A DNA stretch of 11,615 nucleotides, from positions 1 through 11,615 of the forward strand of contig JAHHSR010000050.1 in NCBI GenBank assembly GCA_020025075.1. The letters are read 5' to 3'. The notes under the pieces were generated by a model. The model saw only the letters and a list, made by a program, of their open reading frames with translations, was not told the DNA's origin and did not search any database. Below are positions 6,064-11,615 of the stretch, piece by piece (position 1 is the stretch's first letter; each line of letters starts with the position of its first letter). This DNA comes from Pectinatus sp. Its GTDB lineage: Bacteria > Bacillota > Negativicutes > Selenomonadales > Selenomonadaceae. Made by a program: the position numbers and the translations under genes.

Positions 6064-6942
6064 TCAAAAATCATTAAACTTCATACAAAAAGCTCTAATC
6101 ATCTTTTTGGGGAACGGGGCTGATGCAAAAGGATTTTTGTAGGCAATTGCCCTAGTCGGGCAGCTCTTAACGCACTCACCGCAGCTTATGCACTCCCTGT
6201 CGCCAGCTAGGCGCACGTCGCTTTGGCAGACGGCGGCGCAGCGGCCGCACTTCGTGCAGGTCTTTTTGTCGACGGCAATGCCGAAAGCGCTCACGCCGTT
6301 AAAAAGGCCGTACCAGGCGCCGAGCGGACAGAAAAAACGGCAGAAGGGGCGAAAGACGAAAAGCGCCGCCACGGTGAGCAAAAAGAGCAAAAAAAACTTC
6401 CACGCCGTAAGAATACCTGCCGCCGCGCGCAGATAGGGATTGGCGCCAAGAAGCGGCAATGAGGCCTCGAAGGTGCCCGCCGGGCAGATGTACTTGCAAA
6501 AGGTCGGCTCGCCGCCGGAGCCGAAAAAGAGCAGCCCCAAGGGCAGGACGAGGACGAAAAAAAGCCCCAAGGGGTATTTCAAATAGGTGAGCCTTTGGCT
6601 CCAGCGCCCCTTTTTGACCTTCCTGACGGGGATTTTATAAAATAGCTCCTGCACGAGGCCAAACGGACACAAAAAGCCGCAAATGAGGCGCCCCAAAAGA
6701 GCGCCAAAAAGCAAAAGCATGCCGAAGGCATAAAAGGGAATGCGCCCCGTAAGGCCGCTAAAGGCGCTTTGCAGGGCGCCGAGCGGGCAGGCGCCCAAGG
6801 CACCAGGGCAGGAGTAGCAATTGAGCCCCGGCAGGCAGAGGGATTTTAGCGGTCCTTGATAGATGCGCCCCTGCCAAAAGCCCGCCAGATGGCCGTTGGT
6901 CAAAAGAGCAAAAGCGGACTGAATAAATTTTCTTCTAGCCAA
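6064..6942 (-). CDS. NapH-like membrane 4Fe-4S polyferredoxin
   Basis: An integral membrane iron-sulfur protein of 292 aa. Hydrophobic segments lie at about 68-90, 122-141 and 176-198. CGFLCP (88-93), CKYICP (149-154) and CRFFCP (201-206) are the paired Cys-Cys-Pro motifs of the NapH/CcoG/YccM group. The N-terminus adds NCYSCPG (41-47) and ACPLGALQ (51-58). The C-terminal cytoplasmic domain holds two [4Fe-4S] sites: Cys229, 232, 235, 239 and Cys251, 254, 257, 261. It could pass electrons from cytoplasmic ferredoxin into or across the membrane. The start is TTG, overlapping the upstream CXXC gene by 8 nt, with GGAG 10 nt upstream inside that gene. The N-terminal residues RRKFIQSAFALLTNGHL fit related proteins, which supports this start. 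The stop lies 55 nt before tlpA. Confidence 0.87.
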   Translation of the reverse strand: MARRKFIQSAFALLTNGHLAGFWQGRIYQGPLKSLCLPGLNCYSCPGALGACPLGALQSAFSGLTGRIPFYAFGMLLLFGALLGRLICGFLCPFGLVQELFYKIPVRKVKKGRWSQRLTYLKYPLGLFFVLVLPLGLLFFGSGGEPTFCKYICPAGTFEASLPLLGANPYLRAAAGILTAWKFFLLFLLTVAALFVFRPFCRFFCPLGAWYGLFNGVSAFGIAVDKKTCTKCGRCAAVCQSDVRLAGDRECISCGECVKSCPTRAIAYKNPFASAPFPKKMIRAFCMKFNDF

Positions 6943-7057
6943 TGCCGATACACTCCAGACAGATGTGAACAGCCTTGTTCATGACGAGGCGCACATCACC
7001 AAGATAGATACCGACGCCGATACAGGCGACGGCGACGAGCAAAAGCAAATTACGCAT
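6935..7057 (-). CDS. Small CXXC membrane protein, CD1871A-like
   Basis: A 40-residue protein. One membrane helix (residues 3-20, rich in Leu, Val, Ile and Gly) is followed by a short tail with HICLECIGIG at the extreme C-terminus, so Cys33 and Cys36 form a CxxC pair. The tail looks like the CD1871A-type CXXC proteins of anaerobes, which I recall being encoded next to a 4Fe-4S membrane protein, exactly as here. Arg2 before the helix suggests that the N-terminus is inside and the CxxC outside. The ATG has an AGGTGG ribosome binding site at about 6 nt. It is the first gene of the operon, and its last codons overlap the TTG start of the polyferredoxin. A role as an electron or thiol shuttle between polyferredoxin and TlpA is inference. 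Confidence 0.82.
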   Translation of the reverse strand: MRNLLLLVAVACIGVGIYLGDVRLVMNKAVHICLECIGIG

Positions 7058-7093
7058 CTAACCCCACCTTTTCTATGTGAAAATTATAGCATA

Positions 7094-7122
7094 ATTATAA
7101 CATAAGCTAGGACGATAACCAA
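7094..7122 (-). promoter_or_regulatory. Promoter of the CXXC/polyferredoxin/tlpA operon
   Basis: On the minus strand TTGGTT (7122-7117) is followed after exactly 17 bp by a perfect TATAAT (7099-7094), preceded by TG one base away (extended -10). It lies about 37 bp before the ATG of the CXXC gene. A second TATAAT at 7088-7083 lies 11 bp further on and may give a second start site. Confidence 0.72.
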
Positions 7123-7144
7123 TATTTTTTAGGTTAGCCGCCCC

Positions 7145-7166
7145 CCAAAATCCTGCAAAATTTTGG
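7145..7166. promoter_or_regulatory. Inverted repeat between divergent operons (possible operator)
   Basis: CCAAAAT (7145-7151) and ATTTTGG (7160-7166) are perfect inverted arms around 8 nt. A second small palindrome, CCCGC-CT-GCGGG, lies at 7184-7195. Both lie in the 163-bp space between the minus-strand CXXC promoter and the plus-strand trio, where one regulator could serve both. No protein can be assigned. Confidence 0.35.
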
Positions 7167-7220
7167 CCTTGGGTTGTATTTTTCCCGCCTGCGGGCATAT
7201 TGATAATAGGAGGTGATAAT

Positions 7221-7421
7221 ATGAAAGAATCCAAGCTCATCTTGAAGGTCGAAAAAGAGGTCAAAAACGGCCGTCCCCTCTTTTCGCGCCAGCAGTTCAA
7301 AAACATTGATGATGCCGCAAGCAACAGCCTGCTCTATAAGACCGGCCAGGCCCTTGCCGCCCTGCAGGAAAAGCGCCTCGAGTGCATCATCCGTCAGGAC
7401 AACACCGTTCTTGAAGAATAG
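7221..7421 (+). CDS. DUF1659 family protein
   Basis: A 66-residue protein of unknown function. The pattern 'KNIDDAASNSLLYKTGQALA' followed by ALQ, with a final acidic-basic tail, fits the small DUF1659 family of Firmicutes. There is no signal peptide, membrane segment or cysteine pair. The ATG at 7221 is chosen because AGGAGGTGA at 7208-7216 lies at ideal distance. An in-frame TTG at 7200 would put the ribosome binding site inside the gene. Its TAG stop overlaps the AGGAGGT of the next gene. No good plus-strand promoter box could be fixed: a TTGTAT at 7174 with CATATT at 7196 is weak. Confidence 0.8.
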   Translation: MKESKLILKVEKEVKNGRPLFSRQQFKNIDDAASNSLLYKTGQALAALQEKRLECIIRQDNTVLEE

Positions 7422-7431
7422 GAGGTAGAAG

Positions 7432-7638
7432 ATGAACCACTTGCAGATGACTTTCTCGCTCGACAATGAAAAGACGCTCCTTTGCCGTCTTCCTAACCCC
7501 CGCGCCGACATAACGGGCGAGCAGGTGCGCCGCGTCATGCAGGCGATGATTGAGGACAACGTCCTGCGCGTCGGCACGGCCAGGCCGCGCGGCATCAAGG
7601 GCGTCGAGCTGATCAGCATCGAGAAAAAAGAGCTCTAA
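7432..7638 (+). CDS. DUF2922 family protein
   Basis: A 68-residue protein of unknown function. It has the DUF2922 layout: a first strand pair (LQMTFSLDNEKTLLCRLPNP), then a helix with DITGEQVRRVMQAMIEDNVL, then a closing strand (GVELISIEKKEL). Members are cytoplasmic and nearly always sit beside DUF1659 and YvrJ genes. The ribosome binding site AGGAGGT (7420-7426) overlaps the upstream stop. Its TAA shares one base with the ATG of the next gene (TAATG), so all three genes should be made together. Confidence 0.83.
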   Translation: MNHLQMTFSLDNEKTLLCRLPNPRADITGEQVRRVMQAMIEDNVLRVGTARPRGIKGVELISIEKKEL

Positions 7639-7787
7639 TGAACGAGCTTTTGCCGTCGATTGCCGATGGCTACTTCCCGATTTTCATCAGCATGTTCCTT
7701 CTCGTGCGCATCGAGGGAAAGCTCGCCGCGCTCGAAAAGAGCATCCGTGAACTGGCCCAGGTCATCGGCATCGCCCTCAAGAAGTGA
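7638..7787 (+). CDS. YvrJ family small membrane protein
   Basis: A 49-residue protein whose start overlaps the DUF2922 stop by one base. Residues 13-24 (FPIFISMFLLVR) form a short hydrophobic segment, followed by RIEGKLAALEKSIRELAQVI, a probable amphipathic or coiled-coil helix. The pairing of a short anchor with the LVRIEGKL motif is the hallmark of the YvrJ family (named from Bacillus subtilis). The shape resembles small phage holin-like or UviB/BhlA proteins, but similarity of shape is not evidence of lytic function. Last gene of the trio; a strong terminator begins 2 bp after its stop. Confidence 0.85.
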   Translation: MNELLPSIADGYFPIFISMFLLVRIEGKLAALEKSIRELAQVIGIALKK

Positions 7788-7788
7788 G

Positions 7789-7823
7789 AAAGGGAGAAAG
7801 AGCCTTGCTCTTTCTCCCTTTTT
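7789..7823. terminator. Strong hairpin terminator between convergent genes
   Basis: A perfect 14-bp stem (7789-7802 with 7808-7821) with a CCTTG loop, followed by Ts. It ends the DUF1659/DUF2922/YvrJ operon. On the other strand it lies directly after the epimerase stop and could serve both, although the T-run on that side is short. Confidence 0.88.
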
Positions 7824-7826
7824 GCG

Positions 7827-8702
7827 TCAAAAATCCATGCCCGCCAAAAAATCAAACTGCGGCTTCCAGCCCGTATCGCGCACAAGGCGCGTAATGTCTG
7901 GCTGCAAGGAGACGGGATTTTTCGCCTTCTCGTCAAAATGAAGCGATAGCGAGGGGGCGTATTTGTCGCGCCACTGCTCGATAAACTCGCGCAAGGGGCG
8001 GTAATCCCCCTGGGCGACATTGTAAATCGCCCCGTCTTTGCCCCGCTCGGCGGCGGCGACTATCGCCCGCGCGGCATCCTCGCCGCGCAAAAAATCCCAG
8101 TTTTGCCTCGCCGCGCCGAGCTGAGGCGACTTATTCGCCTCCTTGCAGGCGCGCAGGTAGGAGACGAGCGTGTGGGGCGGCTCGTACTTGCCGTAGACGC
8201 TGAAAAGGCGCAGCCACACCCACTCGATGCCGCTTTTTCCCGCTAGGAGGCGGCTTAGCTGGCAGGCGGCAACCTTGCAGGCGCCGTAGGCATTTTGCGG
8301 TACCAGCTCGTGCTCTTCGGTGAGGCGGTCGGTGCAGGCGCCGTACTCGGCCTGCGAGCCCGTACAGATGAAGCGGCGACAAGAAAGCTCCCGCGCCTGG
8401 CGCAGGGCGGCCAAGGTGCCCTCAATGTTTTGGTACTGGCGGTCAAAATCGTCCCTTTGCCCGCCCCAGGCGAGGTGGAAAAACAGCGCCCCCGCCCACT
8501 CGGAAAGGGGCCAATCGGCTAGTCGCACCAAATCCTTCATCTCAAGTTCCCGTACCGCAAGGCGCCCGTCTTGCGGCAGCCGCGCATTGTGCGCCGAATG
8601 AGGGCGCACGATGGCCAAAACGCGGTAATCCTGACGCAAAAGCTCCTCGACCAGATTGAGCCCGACAAAGCCGGCCGCGCCCGTAACGATTGCTCTTTTC
8701 AC
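7827..8702 (-). CDS. NAD-dependent epimerase/dehydratase (extended SDR)
   Basis: A 291-residue protein that probably modifies a nucleotide-activated sugar. The NAD-binding motif TGAAGFVG is at residues 6-13. The catalytic pair is in YGACK (Y-x3-K), with the partner Ser in CTGSQAEYG upstream. The extended-SDR landmark RLFSVYGKYEPP follows. The C-terminal half (about 190-291) is the sugar-binding domain. The frame stays open 43 codons further upstream, but the GTG at 8702 has AGAGAGGAAG just before it and starts exactly where the fold begins (VKRAIVTGAAG). The exact sugar (galactose, rhamnose, talose or other) cannot be told. It stands alone between two terminators, with no glycosyltransferase or other sugar gene in view. 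A role in cell-surface polysaccharide or glycosylation is inferred from the family only. Confidence 0.85.
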   Translation of the reverse strand: MKRAIVTGAAGFVGLNLVEELLRQDYRVLAIVRPHSAHNARLPQDGRLAVRELEMKDLVRLADWPLSEWAGALFFHLAWGGQRDDFDRQYQNIEGTLAALRQARELSCRRFICTGSQAEYGACTDRLTEEHELVPQNAYGACKVAACQLSRLLAGKSGIEWVWLRLFSVYGKYEPPHTLVSYLRACKEANKSPQLGAARQNWDFLRGEDAARAIVAAAERGKDGAIYNVAQGDYRPLREFIEQWRDKYAPSLSLHFDEKAKNPVSLQPDITRLVRDTGWKPQFDFLAGMDF

Positions 8703-8762
8703 ATAATCTTCCTCTCTTTTCCAATTGAGCTGCCACTCTTTAGCTGAGCCCACTGCCACTTT

Positions 8763-8791
8763 ACCACAAAATGCGCCCCTTGACCACAAAA
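8763..8791. repeat. Direct repeat ACCACAAAA x2, 20 bp apart
   Basis: The 9-bp sequence ACCACAAAA occurs exactly at 8763-8771 and 8783-8791, start-to-start distance 20 bp, close to two helical turns. It lies 61-89 bp upstream of the epimerase start, where a promoter or regulator site would be. The right copy merges with the A-run of the adjacent terminator, so part of the match may be coincidence. Confidence 0.4.
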
Positions 8792-8819
8792 AAGGCAGAA
8801 CCCCGGTAGGTTCTGCCTT
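8786..8819 (-). terminator. Terminator of the autotransporter gene
   Basis: A perfect 11-bp stem (AAGGCAGAACC / GGTTCTGCCTT, 8792-8802 with 8809-8819) and a 6-nt loop are followed on the minus strand by six Ts. It lies about 170 nt after the autotransporter stop and about 90 bp before the epimerase start, so the two minus-strand genes are probably separate transcripts. Confidence 0.88.
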
Positions 8820-8894
8820 CAATTGTATCACTATTAAGGTATGTCTGCTCCGAAAAGGATTATCCGCACGGCCATCGACTGCGCGGACTCAGAC

Positions 8895-8927
8895 GGAGCC
8901 TGCCCGCCAGAAGCGGGCGTCAGCTCC
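8895..8927 (-). other. GC-rich hairpin in the autotransporter 3' untranslated region
   Basis: GCCCGC (8902-8907) pairs with GCGGGC (8913-8918) around CAGAA. An outer pair, GGAGC (8895-8899) with GCTCC (8923-8927), extends it across small internal loops. No T-run follows, so it is not a normal terminator. It may stabilise the mRNA end or belong to a 3'-derived small RNA that ends at 8786-8819. Confidence 0.4.
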
Positions 8928-8986
8928 TTGCCTAAGCTGTAAAATTAGCGGGGGACACCGCCATCTTGGTCTGTCTTTTGGTTAGA

Positions 8987-11615
8987 TTAGAACATCCAGT
9001 TGAATCTGCCCTGAACGCCCCAGCCGTTCATGTCAGCAAAAGTCTTTTCGAGATTGAGGTCGAAGAAGCCGTTGTCGTTCATCTTCTGACGCGTGCCAAG
9101 GTTGAGGTATACGGTGTTGCCGTTGTTGTCCACTTCAGGCATTGCATAGCCGTTGACCGTCGTCTTGTAGCTGCCGGAGAAGTCCTTGCCGAGAGCAAGT
9201 CCGCCGTAGTAGCTGTTGCCCTTCGTGTCGTTCTTCATGAAGTTGACGCCGAGCTTCATGCCCATGTTGTTCGACGTGCCGCCGTTGACCCGGTTGCCGG
9301 CCCACTGTACGGAGTCAGTGTCGAGGTGGTCGTAGTTGAGCTGGACATACGGGGTAACGAAGAGGTCTTTGGCCTGCTGCGTCTTCTTGCCGTATTCGAC
9401 CGTTACTCCGTAATCCTTCGTCTTCCAGTCTTGACCGAGGTAGCTGTTCTTGAGGCTGCCCATGCGGCCGATGTAGTTGACGTACTGACCCTTGCCGAGC
9501 AGCGTCGTGCCATAGAGGCCGAAGCCCATCGAGCTGTCAATATTAGTGTCGATGTCATCGGTCTTGATGCTGCCGTTGGTCATCGAGATGTAGCCGCCGA
9601 AGTAGCTGTTGGCAGAAGTCTTCGTGTCGTAACCAATCATGTAGTTATTGGTCTTGATATCCGAATCCTTGTAGCCGTTGTTGCTTACGCTGACCTTGTT
9701 GTGCTTAATCGATACCCAGACATTGCCTTCGCCATTGTCGGAAGCGCCCTGGACATTGCCGACTGCAGCGGCCTGCGTACGAAGCATTGCCGAGCGGTTG
9801 GCGATATCCGTCATCGTGATGTTGTTGACGACGTTCATAGCCTTAGCCGAAGCGATGACAGGAGCGGCCAACTGCGTGTAAGCACTCATCGTATTGCCCA
9901 GAAAATTAGCGGCATCTTTTTGTGCGGCTGATGCTTTTACCTGATCCTGAGGGTCAGAACCATTTTCTGCTGTAGCAACTAATTTCGGATTATTAGCCAA
10001 TTCCTTTACCGTGCTAAGAGCCGTAGCCGTAGGAGCCTGCGCCTTAAAGGGATTGTCAATGCCTGCTTCATATTTGCCGTTATAGGCATTAATGTCAGTC
10101 ATAGCAGAAGCTGCATTCAAATCTTTTATGGCAACTGCTGTTGTTGTATTCCAAGTGCTGCCTGTACTACCATAATTTGTCAAAGAACCGTCATTATTGA
10201 TAATGCCAAGCTCATCGCTAGAGTGAGAAGTTTTAACAGCACTAGCAACATCGGTTAATTTCAAGCCAGCCTCATTAATAACTGTCATTGCTGTATTATT
10301 TACACTAAACACAGGGGTTGAAGCACCAGCAGTATTATTAATCTGCGCAGCCCTAGTTACATTCTTGCCGATTGTAACGATAGGAGCAGTAATCGTACCA
10401 GCTTTACCTGTTGTCAGATTACCTGTAGAGTCAAAATTGAAGGACTTTTCTAATGAAGAAATAGCTTCTACATTAAGATTTGCATTGCCAGTTACCGATA
10501 AATTATTAACTGCACCATTACTGCCTATTTCAATGCCGTCTGAAGTTGAAAGTTTCGCATTAGTAATAACAAAATTAGTACCAGTCTTACCAGTGCTATT
10601 TAAAATAATATTATCAATTGTACCATCGTTTACAACTGTCTGGCCACCAGTCTGAAGCATATTGTTAACAGTTGCAGAACCAGCTACTGTTGTCGTACCA
10701 GCGCTTTGAATCATATTATTGACGGTCAAAGAACCATGTGCTCCACCAGTCAAAGTTGTAGTCGCACTTACATCTTTTTGGGCTGATTGATTAATGCTAT
10801 TTACAGTCCAATCAGTCTTACCATTAGTATTATCAATCTTCAATGTTCCAGTATTGTTAATATTGACAGCATTAGCATCGGTACCAAAATTTATAGTTCC
10901 TTTAGGGCTAGCTGTGTATGAAATACTGGTAGTGCCAACATTATTGATGGTGCCATTAATCATAACATTACCAGTAAGAGTTGCCTTACTGCCACCAATC
11001 TCTAAATCGCCTTTAGAGTAAACCTGCGCACCATCAATAGTCGTACCCTTCGCACCACCGACAACATCAGCTTCTATCTCATCGGTACCTTCTTTGCTAC
11101 CAACAATAAGGCCGGATTTGCTGCTATTGGTCTGGTCTTGCAATAAGGTAGGAATAGTATTACCCTGTATTTTTACTTTATCTCCATTGCTTTCATTGCC
11201 AGCGATTGCTGTAAGAGTACCGCCTGCAATATCAGGAGCAATAGTGCCAGAATTGCTAGCACCAGTAGAAGTAACGTTCACGCCTTTAGGTACGGAAAGC
11301 ATTTTAGCACTAGTGGTGTCAAGTTGAATAATACCCGTTGCGCCATTAGTACCAATGGTAGCCGTGTTATTGCCGATTGTAATATTCGTGCCAGCAGGGA
11401 GGCCAGCAACATTAACTGCGGTAGCTCCAGCCGATTTCAATGCAGAACCAAAGTCCTTTTCTGCTGTGCAAGGTGTCTTTTTGCCAGCAACAATAATATT
11501 ATAACCGCCATTAGGACTAGAAGCAATTGTAGCTATAGTAGAAGAAGCAGGAGCAGGAGCAGTAGAAGAAGCAGGAGCAGGAGCAGTAGAAGAAGCAGGA
11601 GCAGGAGCAGTAGAA
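8987..11615 (-). CDS. Autotransporter (type V secretion), 3' part
   Basis: The frame is open from the right edge to a TAA at 8987 (875 codons); the 5' end with signal peptide is outside the window. An apparent start at 11440 is only an internal TTG. In N-to-C order it has an Ala/Pro/Ser/Thr repeat at the edge, then a long passenger rich in Gly, Asn and Thr with repeated short strands (VNNMIQSAGTTTV, VNNMLQTGGQTVV), the pattern of a right-handed beta-helix. A helical linker (AAPVIASAKAMNVVNNI) leads to a C-terminal beta-barrel of about 260 residues, starting near GNVWVSIKHNKVSVSNNGYK (about position 9735) and ending GRFNWMF, the Phe end recognised by the Bam complex. It probably displays an adhesin-like surface protein. 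No protease or catalytic motif was seen. The passenger is much more AT-rich than the barrel. Confidence 0.88.
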   Translation of the reverse strand, partial: STAPAPASSTAPAPASSTAPAPASSTIATIASSPNGGYNIIVAGKKTPCTAEKDFGSALKSAGATAVNVAGLPAGTNITIGNNTATIGTNGATGIIQLDTTSAKMLSVPKGVNVTSTGASNSGTIAPDIAGGTLTAIAGNESNGDKVKIQGNTIPTLLQDQTNSSKSGLIVGSKEGTDEIEADVVGGAKGTTIDGAQVYSKGDLEIGGSKATLTGNVMINGTINNVGTTSISYTASPKGTINFGTDANAVNINNTGTLKIDNTNGKTDWTVNSINQSAQKDVSATTTLTGGAHGSLTVNNMIQSAGTTTVAGSATVNNMLQTGGQTVVNDGTIDNIILNSTGKTGTNFVITNAKLSTSDGIEIGSNGAVNNLSVTGNANLNVEAISSLEKSFNFDSTGNLTTGKAGTITAPIVTIGKNVTRAAQINNTAGASTPVFSVNNTAMTVINEAGLKLTDVASAVKTSHSSDELGIINNDGSLTNYGSTGSTWNTTTAVAIKDLNAASAMTDINAYNGKYEAGIDNPFKAQAPTATALSTVKELANNPKLVATAENGSDPQDQVKASAAQKDAANFLGNTMSAYTQLAAPVIASAKAMNVVNNITMTDIANRSAMLRTQAAAVGNVQGASDNGEGNVWVSIKHNKVSVSNNGYKDSDIKTNNYMIGYDTKTSANSYFGGYISMTNGSIKTDDIDTNIDSSMGFGLYGTTLLGKGQYVNYIGRMGSLKNSYLGQDWKTKDYGVTVEYGKKTQQAKDLFVTPYVQLNYDHLDTDSVQWAGNRVNGGTSNNMGMKLGVNFMKNDTKGNSYYGGLALGKDFSGSYKTTVNGYAMPEVDNNGNTVYLNLGTRQKMNDNGFFDLNLEKTFADMNGWGVQGRFNWMF
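11537..11615. repeat. 24-bp tandem repeat in the autotransporter gene
   Basis: Three exact copies (11537-11560, 11561-11584, 11585-11608) plus 7 bp of a fourth run off the window edge. On the minus strand each unit encodes APAPASST in the autotransporter frame. Because 24 is a multiple of three, a change in copy number alters length without breaking the frame. The Pro/Ala/Ser/Thr composition suggests a flexible spacer. Confidence 0.95.

Noticed and set aside
6009..6074. Longer N-terminus of the TlpA-like protein
   Set aside because: It would put 22 charged or neutral residues before a standard lipoprotein signal peptide and overlap the upstream gene.
8703..8831. Upstream extension of the epimerase by 43 codons
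   Set aside because: The added residues are unlike the family and cover the promoter and repeat region. The GTG at 8702 has a good ribosome binding site directly at the fold's beginning.
8966..9931. A 321-codon plus-strand frame opposite the autotransporter barrel
   Set aside because: It is a low-complexity Val/Ala/Asp translation mirroring the barrel codons. The minus strand gives a coherent barrel ending in Phe.
11537..11615. Tandem repeat as a possible CRISPR array
   Set aside because: The units are directly adjacent without spacers and encode a continuous in-frame peptide repeat.

Overview
The window most likely comes from a diderm Firmicute of the class Negativicutes, in the Selenomonas/Mitsuokella/Megasphaera area. 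This is an inference from a mixture of traits. A type V autotransporter ending in a C-terminal Phe implies an outer membrane. The small DUF1659, DUF2922 and YvrJ proteins, with AGGAGGT ribosome binding sites, are Firmicutes-type. A FixABCX electron-transfer set and a CXXC/polyferredoxin/TlpA set fit an anaerobe.

Layout. Positions 1-1538 are AT-rich and mostly non-coding. They hold a weak hypothetical ORF at the left edge and the fossil of an IS200/IS605-type element on the minus strand. Its TnpB gene is broken into frameshifted pieces, but its 3' end still folds into several hairpins, like a TnpB guide RNA (omega RNA/reRNA). Positions 1539-4944 are a compact minus-strand operon, fixC-fixX-fixA-fixB, for an electron-transfer flavoprotein and its quinone-reducing partner. 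A GC-rich leader with competing hairpins precedes it. Positions 5060-5400 are a very AT-rich intergenic stretch with a candidate fix promoter. It ends in a bidirectional terminator.

Positions 5466-7057 are a second minus-strand operon: a 40-residue membrane protein ending in a CxxC motif, a NapH-like membrane polyferredoxin, and a TlpA-like thioredoxin lipoprotein. A good sigma-A-type promoter precedes it. The genes suggest electrons moving across the membrane to reduce thiols outside the cytoplasm. Divergent from it, on the plus strand (7221-7787), is a tight trio of tiny genes: DUF1659, DUF2922 and YvrJ. A strong hairpin terminator then separates the trio from a convergent NAD-dependent sugar epimerase (7827-8702).

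From 8987 to the right edge, on the minus strand, runs the 3' part of a large autotransporter. Its translocator is GC-richer and its passenger AT-rich. It enters the window through a 24-bp tandem repeat encoding Ala-Pro-Ala-Pro-Ala-Ser-Ser-Thr. The 5' end is outside the window. No tRNA, rRNA or CRISPR array was seen.
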